The notes: generated by a model from the sequence alone, not told the origin. DNA of 13,173 nucleotides from an uncultured Porphyromonadaceae bacterium (GCA_937892215.1 CALAVE010000064.1:1-13173), one strand, 5' to 3'; counted from the stretch's first letter, positions 5,885-13,012 are shown. A program made the numbers and translations.

Positions 5885-7726
5885 TTAGCCCTCCATAATT
5901 TTGTTTACTCCGTCCATAATTTCCTGAACCAGGAACGGCTGGCCTTGTGTCTTGTTAATTCGCTTAATTTTGAGTCCAGGGAATTTGCTCTGCAGGTAGT
6001 CGGCGAATTGGCCGGTGTTGAGTTCAGCCACAATCACTGTCTTGTAGTGGCGAAGCACTTCTTGGGTGTTTCGGGGCAGCGGGTTGATGTACCGGAACTG
6101 CGCGAAGTCAATTCGCTTACCTTCGGCGTTCAGGTGCTCGTAGGCAGTGTACAGATGCCCGTAGGTGCCTCCCCAGCCCACCAGCAGTGTGTCGGCCTCA
6201 CCCTCGCTCTTCACCTCCAGTTCGGGTATATGGTTGGCCACGTTAGCCACTTTCTGTGCGCGGGCCTGTACCATTCGCTCGTGGTTCTCTGGGTTGTTGC
6301 TCAGCGCGCCGGTCTCATAGTCTTTCTCCAGTCCGCCCACGCGGTGTCCCAGTCCTTCCTGACCGGGGATTGCCCAGTAGCGCACCATTTCCTCGTCGCG
6401 CTCGTAGGCGCGCCATGTGGCTTTCTTGTCCTCCGGCACATAGTTGGGCTTGATTTCAGGGTATTCACCTACATCGGGTATTCTCCAAGCCGATGAACCG
6501 TTGGCGATGAACGCGTCGGTGAGCAGAATCACCGGTGTCATGTGCTCAATGGCTATGCGTGCTGCTTCAAATGCCATGTGGAAACAGTCGGTGGGGGAGA
6601 GGGCTGCCACTACCACCAGTGGCGATTCGCCACTGCGGCCGTAAAGGGCCTGCATGAGGTCGGTCTGCTCGGTCTTGGTGGGCAGTCCTGTTGACGGCCC
6701 GCCGCGCTGTACGTCGATAATCACCAGCGGCAACTCGGCCATCACAGCCAGTCCCATAGCCTCGCTCTTGAGCGAAAGACCGGGGCCGGATGTTGTGGTT
6801 ACTGCCAGGTTTCCGGCGAAGGAAGCGCCTATGGCAGAGCATATTCCGGCTATTTCGTCTTCCATCTGGCATGCCTTCACTCCCAGGTCGCGACGTTTTG
6901 CGAGTTCATGCAGGATGTCGGTGGCCGGAGTGATGGGGTAACTACCCAGATACAGGGGTCTGTGGCTCTTTTCACTGGCCAGTATCAGTCCCCATGCGGT
7001 GGCCTTATTGCCGTTCACGTCGGTGTAAGTGCCCGGACGGGATTTCTCGGTCTCAATGCGGTAGGTCGATACTGAGGCGTGTATGTTGTGTCCGTAGTCG
7101 TAGCCGGCTTGAATCACCTTTGCGTTAGCCTCGTAGATGGCCGGTTTTCCGGCGAACTTGTGCTCCACATACTTCAGGACGTTGGCTTTGGGCAGGTTGA
7201 ACAGCCAGCACACCAGCCCTATTGCGAGCATGTTCCTGCACTTCATCTGTGCCTTGAAGTCCAGTCCGCTGTCGGCAAGCGCGGCCTTAACGAGCGATGT
7301 CATTGGCACTTCCACCACCTGCGATTTGAGGCCTATCTCGGTGTATGGGTCATCGGTTTGGAATAGTGCCTTTTCCAAATCTGATTTCTTGAATGAGTCG
7401 ATATCTACTATAGCCACGCCGCGACGCTGAAGATACTTGGCGTTCTGCTTCAGAGCGGCCGGATTCATGGCAATCAGCACGTCGCACTCGTCACCGGGCG
7501 TGTGAACGCCGTGACCCACGTGTACCTGAAAACCTGATACGCCGTTGAGCGTGCCTTGCGGGGCTCTTACTTCTGCCGGATAGTCGGGGAATGTGGAAAT
7601 CTGGTCACCGACTTCGGCCGATACGTTTGAAAAGATGGTACCGGCAAGTTGCATTCCATCGCCGGAATCTCCGGAAAAACGCACTACAATGCTTTGGCGG
7701 AATAGTACGTTGGTTTTGTCTAACAT
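5885..7726 (-). CDS. korA: 2-oxoacid:ferredoxin oxidoreductase, alpha subunit with fused gamma domain (KorA type)
   Basis: The partner of KorB, 613 residues, the usual size for the gamma-alpha fused form. The N-terminal gamma domain (about 10-190) starts with the conserved VVRFSGDSGDGMQLAG (14-29). Domain I (about 235-450) has GSYPITPATD (261-270, equivalent to the YPITPSS motif), the acidic QMEDEIAG (287-294), TSGPGLSLKSEAMGL (312-326) and RGGPSTGLPTKTEQTDL (341-357). The C-terminal domain II begins near TLLVGWGGTYGHL. No ferredoxin-like KorD or separate KorC gene is adjacent, so electrons probably go to a ferredoxin encoded elsewhere. Its ATG is preceded by an A+T-rich tract with no Shine-Dalgarno site, and a promoter lies about 125 bases upstream. 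Together with KorB it supplies reduced ferredoxin or the 2-oxoglutarate step in anaerobic metabolism. Confidence 0.94.
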   Translation of the reverse strand: MLDKTNVLFRQSIVVRFSGDSGDGMQLAGTIFSNVSAEVGDQISTFPDYPAEVRAPQGTLNGVSGFQVHVGHGVHTPGDECDVLIAMNPAALKQNAKYLQRRGVAIVDIDSFKKSDLEKALFQTDDPYTEIGLKSQVVEVPMTSLVKAALADSGLDFKAQMKCRNMLAIGLVCWLFNLPKANVLKYVEHKFAGKPAIYEANAKVIQAGYDYGHNIHASVSTYRIETEKSRPGTYTDVNGNKATAWGLILASEKSHRPLYLGSYPITPATDILHELAKRRDLGVKACQMEDEIAGICSAIGASFAGNLAVTTTSGPGLSLKSEAMGLAVMAELPLVIIDVQRGGPSTGLPTKTEQTDLMQALYGRSGESPLVVVAALSPTDCFHMAFEAARIAIEHMTPVILLTDAFIANGSSAWRIPDVGEYPEIKPNYVPEDKKATWRAYERDEEMVRYWAIPGQEGLGHRVGGLEKDYETGALSNNPENHERMVQARAQKVANVANHIPELEVKSEGEADTLLVGWGGTYGHLYTAYEHLNAEGKRIDFAQFRYINPLPRNTQEVLRHYKTVIVAELNTGQFADYLQSKFPGLKIKRINKTQGQPFLVQEIMDGVNKIMEG

Positions 7727-7851
7727 TTTAAATTAATGTATTGATGTTTAATTAATTAGTTTGTGTTCTTGTCGGGGGCTTGGCAGGTGATGCTCAACGC
7801 GGAGGGGATTCCTGTTTGCCGAGCGTTATTGCCTTTACCCTAATTGCGTGG

Positions 7852-7859
7852 CAAAGTTA
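7852..7859 (-). promoter_or_regulatory. Promoter of korAB (-7 element) with a ~120-nt leader
   Basis: TAACTTTG on the minus strand (7859-7852) is an exact TAnnTTTG box. No clear TTTG is found at the -33 distance. The predicted transcript starts near 7846 and has a leader of about 120 bases to the ATG at 7726. In the leader AACGC (near 7827) can pair with GCGTT (near 7800) and other short GC pairings are possible, so the leader may be structured. No known riboswitch class is recognised. Confidence 0.55.
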
Positions 7860-7978
7860 CAGCAAAACCCTGCAATACGAAAAAATATTTGCACTTGTTT
7901 TTCCGTAGATTAATATATGTTAAACTTTTTTCAGTATATTTTACTTTTTCTCTCTGTCACCATCGGGCTGGCCATGTG

Positions 7979-9985
7979 TTACTTGGTGTGAGTCACATTG
8001 ACTGTTACCCCCTGAGCCGCCATGTAGTTGAGCAGGTCAGGGATGTCGTAGTAGCGGAGCACGCCGGCCGAAATGCCTGGCAGGTGCTTCACGTCGTAAT
8101 CGCTACTGCCCACAATCTCTTGCCAACTGCCGAGCGGGTCCACGAGCGTAAGGGTGGAATACCGGTTGCGTACTGTGGCTGTCTGAAGCAGGTCGGCGCA
8201 GTGTGCGCCTGTGGCGATGGCGGCAATCTTGCTCTCGCCGGCCGACTTGGAAAGCGCAAACTTGCTGACGTTTGCAATCTCCTGTATTCTCACTGCGGCC
8301 AGGCTATGATTCACAAGGATTGAGGCGTGCCACAGGTTGAGCGAGACTCCACTGATTTCAGCGTCGCCGCCGGTGATGTATCCGGTGCCCATTTCTCCTG
8401 TTCCGCTCAGGTCGGGAATGACTACGGTGTTTCCCGCGTTCACCAGTGCCTCGGCATTGCCTTCGGTCACGGCGTGGTGCTTACCGCGGTCGTCCAGATA
8501 GAGGATGGTGTGGCCGTTAGCGCCGATGTGCGGAACGAGTCTGAGCACGGGGATGCTGTAGTTGCCGCAACCGTTAATGAGGTATTGCTCTGCATCGTAT
8601 GTGGGGCAATGGAGCTTGCCTGAGAAGGTTGCCTTCACCTTGTGCCACGGGTGGCGGCTCAGGCCGGTCACTTGCCACACTGTCTGGGGTAAGTTGGTCA
8701 GGTACTCGGCGTAGTCTCCGCTCTGCCTGCCGGCGCGCTCCGCCTTCACGGCCTCACCCAGTTCCCGGTTTGTCTGGAACATGGTTTTGCCGGCTATGGC
8801 TTCAAAGAAGTTCTTGCCCGGGAACAGTGTCAGTTCTTGCTCTTTGAAATATTTCACTGCCACGTCCTCTGTGCTGCATGGATTCTTCAGGTGCTTGCTG
8901 AAGAATGCGTAGATGGCCTGGTTGTTCTTCGGGGTGGATGTGTGTCCTCCGTAGTCGTAGGTGATGCTCAGGTTGTCCTCGCTCTCCAGGGCCTTGAAGG
9001 CGCGGCTGGCTTCGCCGAAAGCGTTTTCCGTGCCTTGAATGGCGAAGATGTCGTTATAGGTGGCCACAATCAGCGTGGGGCGCGGAGCACGCAGGGTGAG
9101 CAGGTCGGAGTTGTCGAACCCCTCGGCTATTGCGTGGATAAAGTTCTGCTCGGCATCCTGTGCGCCTTTCGACGTAAGCAGGTGGTTCAGGTCGGTTATG
9201 TAGTTTTCCGTGGCAACGGCCGCCACTCGCTCATCGCATGCTCCGATGTAGGCTGCCTGAGTGCCGCCGCCAGAACGCCCGGTGACGCCTATCCTGGCCG
9301 GGTCAACGTCGCGACGACTCTGCAGGTAGTCGATGGCGCGTATGCCGTCGTTGATGAAGTAAAGGGCAGGGGAGAACCCCAGCGCGAACGCCTGCGCTCC
9401 GGCGTAGGAGTGCTCATGCGTCGCCGCCTCAAACTTGGTCATATGACGCTCGCCCTGGCCAATCGGGTCGAACGTCATCACTATGAAGCCTTTTTTCACA
9501 AGGTTGAGCATCAACTTCTGGTAGGCTTCATACCTGAATCCGTTGGGGATGTGGCCGCAACAATAGAGCACCGCAGGCAGCCGCCCCGACGTTTTCTTGG
9601 GACGGAGCACTACAGCCGGAACTTTATATCCGGGCAGTGATTCAAACACCACTTTCTCGGCCACGATGCCGTCTTGCTCGGCGATACCTACCGTTTCGGC
9701 GTTAAGCGGACATTTCTCGGGGAAAGTTCCCACGAGCTGAGCCAGTTTCCGGCGGTTTTGAGAGATATAGGCCTCCCACTGTTCCCGTGTGCCGAGCCCG
9801 GCTATTACTGAGTCGCGATGGTGAAAATCCTTCTTGGCAATGTTCAGGATGTGGCGGTAAGTGCTCTGAGTGGCAATGCCATCGAGCGTACGCCAGTAAC
9901 TGAGCACGTCGGTGCTCTGCTGAGCGGCGGCCGGAGTAAGCGATATCGCTAATGCCGCAAGCGTGATTATAATCAGATTTTTCAT
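7979..9985 (-). CDS. Secreted two-domain alpha/beta hydrolase (acetylxylan-esterase-like)
   Basis: A 668-residue exported protein. The signal peptide MKNLIIITLAALAISLTPAA with cleavage near AAAQ (19-22) sends it to the periplasm or outside. Residues about 85-370 form an intact serine hydrolase: PAVLYCCGHIPNGFRYEAYQ (oxyanion region), FDPIGQGERHMT, the nucleophile elbow GRSGGG with Ser238, Asp312 (ATYNDIF) and His348 (YGGHTS) as the likely triad. This pattern resembles the acetylxylan-esterase/dienelactone-hydrolase-like proteins of Bacteroidota. A linker leads to a second alpha/beta-like region (about 445-668: ILYLDDRGKH, TVVIPDLSGTGEMG), where the nucleophile position appears to read IATGAHCADLL (about 590-600), with no serine. 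Substrate unknown; a carbohydrate ester is plausible, but no SusC/D genes or glycosidases are adjacent. It starts 23 bases after the DUF4491 gene, probably the same operon. Confidence 0.85.
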   Translation of the reverse strand: MKNLIIITLAALAISLTPAAAQQSTDVLSYWRTLDGIATQSTYRHILNIAKKDFHHRDSVIAGLGTREQWEAYISQNRRKLAQLVGTFPEKCPLNAETVGIAEQDGIVAEKVVFESLPGYKVPAVVLRPKKTSGRLPAVLYCCGHIPNGFRYEAYQKLMLNLVKKGFIVMTFDPIGQGERHMTKFEAATHEHSYAGAQAFALGFSPALYFINDGIRAIDYLQSRRDVDPARIGVTGRSGGGTQAAYIGACDERVAAVATENYITDLNHLLTSKGAQDAEQNFIHAIAEGFDNSDLLTLRAPRPTLIVATYNDIFAIQGTENAFGEASRAFKALESEDNLSITYDYGGHTSTPKNNQAIYAFFSKHLKNPCSTEDVAVKYFKEQELTLFPGKNFFEAIAGKTMFQTNRELGEAVKAERAGRQSGDYAEYLTNLPQTVWQVTGLSRHPWHKVKATFSGKLHCPTYDAEQYLINGCGNYSIPVLRLVPHIGANGHTILYLDDRGKHHAVTEGNAEALVNAGNTVVIPDLSGTGEMGTGYITGGDAEISGVSLNLWHASILVNHSLAAVRIQEIANVSKFALSKSAGESKIAAIATGAHCADLLQTATVRNRYSTLTLVDPLGSWQEIVGSSDYDVKHLPGISAGVLRYYDIPDLLNYMAAQGVTVNVTHTK

Positions 9986-10008
9986 TGAATTTTGGTTTAT
10001 AGTGGTTA

Positions 10009-10347
10009 TCAGTCGTTTGCTTTATCATTTGTCGAGTCCCAGGGATAGGTGCGCTTGGGATTGCGCGGAAACCATCCCTTGTGCACTCGCTCCTGCTGCT
10101 GGAACACTTCCAGAATGCTCCAGAAGCACGAGAATGCCGTCACGCCCAGCAGGCACGACAGGAACAGGTTGCCGGCCAGCAACGAGGCTCCTATCAGCAC
10201 CACACCGGCCACCAGAAACCACCACCAGCACTTGGTCCCGAAGTGGTACTCAGCCTTGATCACTAGCGGGTGAAACGCGCCTATTATCAGAAACGTGCAT
10301 GCACCTATCAGCAGCCCCGTGAATTGTCCGTTTGTTATAAAATCCAT
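10009..10347 (-). CDS. DUF4491 family inner-membrane protein
   Basis: A 112-residue protein with three likely membrane helices: GQFTGLLIGACTFLIIGAFH, WWWFLVAGVVLIGASLLAG and LFLSCLLGVTAFSCFWSILEV, followed by a soluble tail QQQERVHKGWFPRNPKRTYP. HPLVIKAEYHFGTKCWW and the FSCFWSI-EVF-Q-ERV-KGWFP-NPKR ending are the recognisable signature of DUF4491, a family of Bacteroidota proteins of unknown function. The open frame extends upstream to 10473, but the start at ATG 10347 is preferred because family members begin with a short polar stretch before FTGL, and because a promoter box and a homopolymer lie inside the extension. It is followed after 23 bases by the secreted hydrolase, so the two are probably co-transcribed. 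Its own promoter is TAACTTTG at 10396-10389. Confidence 0.85.
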   Translation of the reverse strand: MDFITNGQFTGLLIGACTFLIIGAFHPLVIKAEYHFGTKCWWWFLVAGVVLIGASLLAGNLFLSCLLGVTAFSCFWSILEVFQQQERVHKGWFPRNPKRTYPWDSTNDKAND

Positions 10348-10388
10348 ATTCTGAGCGATTTGCCTAAAATTAATACTGTCCGTGAATG

Positions 10389-10396
10389 CAAAGTTA
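10389..10396 (-). promoter_or_regulatory. Promoter (-7 element) of the DUF4491-hydrolase operon
   Basis: TAACTTTG on the minus strand matches TAnnTTTG exactly and leaves a leader of about 35 bases to ATG 10347. The -33 region would fall near 10415-10420, immediately beside the G11 tract at 10431-10421 (minus-strand reading). No good TTTG is visible at -33; the sequence there is GATGTGG. Confidence 0.6.
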
Positions 10397-10420
10397 CAAA
10401 TTATTATCGAAATTCCACAT

Positions 10421-10431
10421 CCCCCCCCCCC
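10421..10431. repeat. Eleven-base C (plus) / G (minus) homopolymer
   Basis: Eleven consecutive C's on the plus strand between two divergent genes. Long G/C tracts are prone to slipped-strand length change and are used as phase-variation switches in other bacteria. Here the tract begins 24 bases upstream of the -7 box of the DUF4491-hydrolase operon, at the edge of the expected -33 contact, so its length could alter promoter strength. Confidence 0.85.
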
Positions 10432-10530
10432 GAATTGATACACCATATCCTCTGAATTCCCTTCCAGTGCCACGCGAGTTCAGATTCGATTAATTTAAGC
10501 ACCAACCGAAAAATTTTGCTAAATATTTTT

Positions 10531-10538
10531 TACCTTTG
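10531..10538 (+). promoter_or_regulatory. -7 promoter element upstream of the nuclease-helicase gene
   Basis: TACCTTTG followed by C is an exact TAnnTTTG match on the plus strand. TTTTG at 10514-10518 is too close to be a normal -33 element. A transcript from here would start around 10543-10546, just at the left end of the inverted-repeat element, and run through it into the gene at 10779. Removing the element would leave a leader of about 60 bases, which suggests this was the gene's original promoter. Confidence 0.45.
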
Positions 10539-10541
10539 CAT

Positions 10542-10565
10542 ATTAAGGTGTGTTCTATAAATTAA
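10542..10565 (+). repeat. Left terminal inverted repeat (24 bp)
   Basis: Exact reverse complement of 10702-10725; complementarity stops at the next outer base on each side (T at 10541 against T at 10726) and at the inner side after TTAA. Confidence 0.9.
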
Positions 10566-10724
10566 CTTGCGATGATTTTGAATTTATATCGAGCAGATAC
10601 TAAGTTAAAGGTGAAGCGGCGTAGCGGGCTACGATGTAAGGCTTTAGCTTAGCAGATGCCGATAGAAAACAAAATCAGCCAAGAACACATCGTTACTTTT
10701 ATTAATTTATAGAACACACCTTAA
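10543..10724. mobile_element. MITE-like element with perfect terminal inverted repeats
   Basis: ATTAAGGTGTGTTCTATAAA and four further bases (10542-10565) are perfectly repeated in inverted orientation at 10702-10725. Both ends hold TTAA at the outer edge (10543-10546 and 10721-10724), which could be a TTAA target duplication or part of the repeat. The roughly 136-base interior has no long reading frame on either strand; it contains a CGTAGC-GG-GCTACG hairpin (10620-10633) and short blocks CGATG and GATTTTG repeated inverted on the two sides. Size, perfect terminal repeats and lack of a transposase gene fit a non-autonomous miniature transposable element mobilised by an insertion sequence elsewhere. 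The parent family is not identified. Confidence 0.72.
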
Positions 10725-10725
10725 T
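10702..10725 (-). repeat. Right terminal inverted repeat (24 bp)
   Basis: Starts TTAATTTATAGAACACACC and is the exact partner of the left repeat. In RNA the pair would form a 24-bp stem closing a loop of 136 bases in the leader of the nuclease-helicase mRNA. Confidence 0.9.
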
Positions 10726-10763
10726 TATTAATTCTGGGATCTAACTGAGATGCTGCTTTAATT

Positions 10764-10770
10764 AAGGAGA
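10764..10770 (+). promoter_or_regulatory. Strong Shine-Dalgarno site of the nuclease-helicase gene
   Basis: AAGGAGA lies eight bases before ATG 10779 and fixes that start. None of the other genes in the window has such a site, consistent with this gene having a different origin. Confidence 0.7.
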
Positions 10771-10778
10771 GAAACTTT

Positions 10779-12899
10779 ATGACAAATAGATGCTTATATA
10801 TTGCAACCATAAAGGATTTTTTGAGCCAAAATCGTCTTGCCATTCTTGGGGCACTTCATAATAACTATCACGGAGATGCACTCACAACCACAGATGAGGC
10901 CTGGATTGGAGAAATAGATATTTTACAACAGGTGTTGACCCCGTGGAAAAATGAATCAGCTCATGTAATCTTTGAATACGAAATACCTCGTTTGGGTAAG
11001 CGTATTGATGTGGTTTTGCTGTTGAGAGGTATAATTTTCTGCCTTGAATTTAAAGTTGGCCAAAAGGCTGTGCTGCAGGCAGATGTAGAGCAGGTAATGG
11101 ATTACGCTTTGGACCTTAAGAATTTCCATCGCTTTAGTCACGATAAGATAATTGTACCAATCTTGATTCCCACGAAGCATCTTTCTTCAACAACGATTTT
11201 CCACCCCTCTGTATATGACGACCAAATATACAATCCTCTTATATCTGGACCAGATTATCTTCAACGTCTGATTTTAAGTGTTCTGGATAATGAAAAAGCT
11301 ACAAGTTCTGTCACAATCGATAATTGGGTTATAAGCCCATACACACCGACTCCAACCATTATTGAGGCTGCCCGGGCATTGTATGAGAATCATTCAGTTG
11401 AGGATATTACTCGTCACGAAGCTGATAAAGTTTCAACAGACCGCACAATAAATTATATTTTAAGCGTTATTGAGCAAAGCAAGATTCAAAAAAAGAAAAG
11501 TATCTGTTTTGTAACAGGCGTTCCCGGAGCAGGAAAAACATTGGTGGGGCTTGATGTGGCTATTAAACAGACTTACAAGAATGGAGGACTGGATAAAGAA
11601 AATGGAGCGGTATATCTATCGGGTAATGGGCCGTTGGTGGCAGTGCTTACTGAGGCTCTTGCGCGAGACAATCGAAAGAAATGTCAAGAACGGGGAGAAC
11701 AAAAGAATATTACTGAATCAAGGCGGGAAGTGAGAGAATTTATACAGATAATTCATCGTTACCGCGACAATATGTTAGCTAAGATTAAGAATCCTATTGA
11801 AAATGGAGTCGTAGAAATTGATCCTGAAAAAGCTGTTCATTTAGAGCATACAGGCTATGGTGAGGTAGAGCATGTCGCTATTTTTGACGAGGCTCAGCGC
11901 AGTTGGACCCATAAGAGAATTGCTAATTACTTAAAGAGAGGCGGAACATATGGTAATAAGCTTAAAGTGCCTAATTTCCCAATGTCTGAAGCGGAATTCT
12001 TGATCTGGTCACTGGACCAACGTGAGGATTGGGCGGTTATTGTATGCCTTGTTGGTGGAGGACAAGAAATCAATACAGGAGAAGCAGGAATTTCTGAATG
12101 GATTAAGGCTTTGAATACAAGGTTTAAGCATTGGAACGTTTATATATCAGATAAATTAACCGATGCGGAATACGCTGAAGGGCATGTTAATCAGTTATTG
12201 AAAAATAATGAGAAAGTAACTTTTGCGGAGAGTCTGCATCTTGCTGTTAGTCTTCGTTCTTTTAGGGCTGAAACCCTTTCAGCTTTTATACAGTCAATGC
12301 TTTCATTCAGAACTGATGCTGCAGATTTATTGAGGGATGTGTTGGGTAGAAACTATCCCATACTATTGACGAGAAGTATGGATTCGGCTCGGTCTTGGCT
12401 AAGGAAAAAAGCGCGAGGAACGCAACAGACAGGCGTGCTCATCACTAAGGTATCTGCACGATTCAGACCATTGGCAGTCCATGTCCTTGCTCAGGATGAA
12501 GAAAATGCAGTACACTGGTTTCTGGAGGATAAGACAGATGTGCGTTCTTCTAATTATCTCGAGGATGCGGCAACAGAAATACAAGTTCAAGGGCTTGAAT
12601 TGGACTATGCTTGTGTATTATGGGATGCTGATATGCGTTGCGAAAATCGTAAATGGAATTTCTATAAGTTCAACGGAAAGAACAAGTGGTGCCCTGAACG
12701 CAATGAGGATAATCAAAAATATATGCTGAATGCATATCGTGTATTACTAACGCGTGCACGCCAAGGAATGGTTATATGTGTACCATGTGGTAATAATAAC
12801 CTAACCCCAGAAGGGTTCCCGGAAGATCCAACACGTCTGCCGGAGTTTTATGATGGTACTTTTAATTATTTTAAATCTCTTGGCATGGAAGAGATATAA
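10779..12899 (+). CDS. PD-(D/E)XK nuclease - DUF2075 superfamily-1 helicase fusion
   Basis: A 706-residue protein combining a nuclease and a helicase. N-terminal part (about 40-135): FEYEIPRLGKRIDVVLLLRG with Asp77, CLEFK with Glu90 and Lys92, and QVMDY (Q105-Y109) give the D...ExK plus QxxxY pattern of RecB-like PD-(D/E)XK nucleases. Residues about 240-670 are the DUF2075 (Schlafen-group-3-like) P-loop helicase: Walker A GVPGAGKT (247-254), Walker B IFDEAQ (368-373), motif III-like LVGGGQEINTG (424-434), QVQGLELDY (602-610) and the C-terminal YRVLLTRARQG (653-663, motif VI). No signal peptide or membrane segment; it should act on nucleic acid in the cytoplasm. Codons and bases are clearly more A+T-rich than in neighbouring genes, and a MITE-like element sits in its leader, both signs of horizontal transfer. 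A role in defence against phages or plasmids is inferred, not shown; DNA repair is an alternative. Confidence 0.85.
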   Translation: MTNRCLYIATIKDFLSQNRLAILGALHNNYHGDALTTTDEAWIGEIDILQQVLTPWKNESAHVIFEYEIPRLGKRIDVVLLLRGIIFCLEFKVGQKAVLQADVEQVMDYALDLKNFHRFSHDKIIVPILIPTKHLSSTTIFHPSVYDDQIYNPLISGPDYLQRLILSVLDNEKATSSVTIDNWVISPYTPTPTIIEAARALYENHSVEDITRHEADKVSTDRTINYILSVIEQSKIQKKKSICFVTGVPGAGKTLVGLDVAIKQTYKNGGLDKENGAVYLSGNGPLVAVLTEALARDNRKKCQERGEQKNITESRREVREFIQIIHRYRDNMLAKIKNPIENGVVEIDPEKAVHLEHTGYGEVEHVAIFDEAQRSWTHKRIANYLKRGGTYGNKLKVPNFPMSEAEFLIWSLDQREDWAVIVCLVGGGQEINTGEAGISEWIKALNTRFKHWNVYISDKLTDAEYAEGHVNQLLKNNEKVTFAESLHLAVSLRSFRAETLSAFIQSMLSFRTDAADLLRDVLGRNYPILLTRSMDSARSWLRKKARGTQQTGVLITKVSARFRPLAVHVLAQDEENAVHWFLEDKTDVRSSNYLEDAATEIQVQGLELDYACVLWDADMRCENRKWNFYKFNGKNKWCPERNEDNQKYMLNAYRVLLTRARQGMVICVPCGNNNLTPEGFPEDPTRLPEFYDGTFNYFKSLGMEEI

Positions 12900-12950
12900 G
12901 AGAGGTGCACACAATCCACTGAAAAGTCCCCGGCGGTGAACCCATAAATT

Positions 12951-12983
12951 CGCGCCTCTTTGCGCTCTTTCGCGGTTAAAACT
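12951..12983 (-). repeat. Intergenic repeat of the CGCAAAGAGCGC type
   Basis: Read on the minus strand this stretch contains AACCGCGAAAGAGCGCAAAG followed by AGGCGCG, a purine-rich string built from nearly repeated CGCRAAGAG units. Strings like ACCGCAAAGAGCGCAAAG are a known kind of dispersed intergenic repeat in several bacterial groups, as I recall. AGAGGTGC at 12901-12908 can also pair (with one G-U) with GCGCCTCT at 12952-12959, but with a 43-base loop and no T-tract it is not a convincing terminator. Confidence 0.45.
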
Positions 12984-13012
12984 CCCCGTTCCCCGCATGG
13001 CCCCACCCACCT

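Noticed and set aside
5945..6496. 183-codon open frame on the plus strand
   Set aside because: Antisense to korA and without recognisable motifs; explained by codon bias of the real gene.
8837..9640. 267-codon open frame on the plus strand
   Set aside because: Antisense to the alpha/beta hydrolase, whose catalytic motifs are clear. The valine/glycine-rich peptide shows no family features.
10348..10473. Longer DUF4491 start at 10473, translating through the G tract
   Set aside because: The extension contains the likely promoter box and a poly-glycine stretch, and DUF4491 proteins begin close to the FTGL segment; the start at 10347 is better.
10470..10495. GAGTTCAGATTCGAT stretch resembling a tRNA T-arm, possible attachment site
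   Set aside because: No matching acceptor stem, anticodon arm or CCA-side pairing is present, and no second copy was seen at the right end of the region.
12901..12959. Terminator for the nuclease-helicase gene
   Set aside because: The 8-bp arms (with a G-U pair) enclose a 43-base loop and no T-tract follows; too weak to call.
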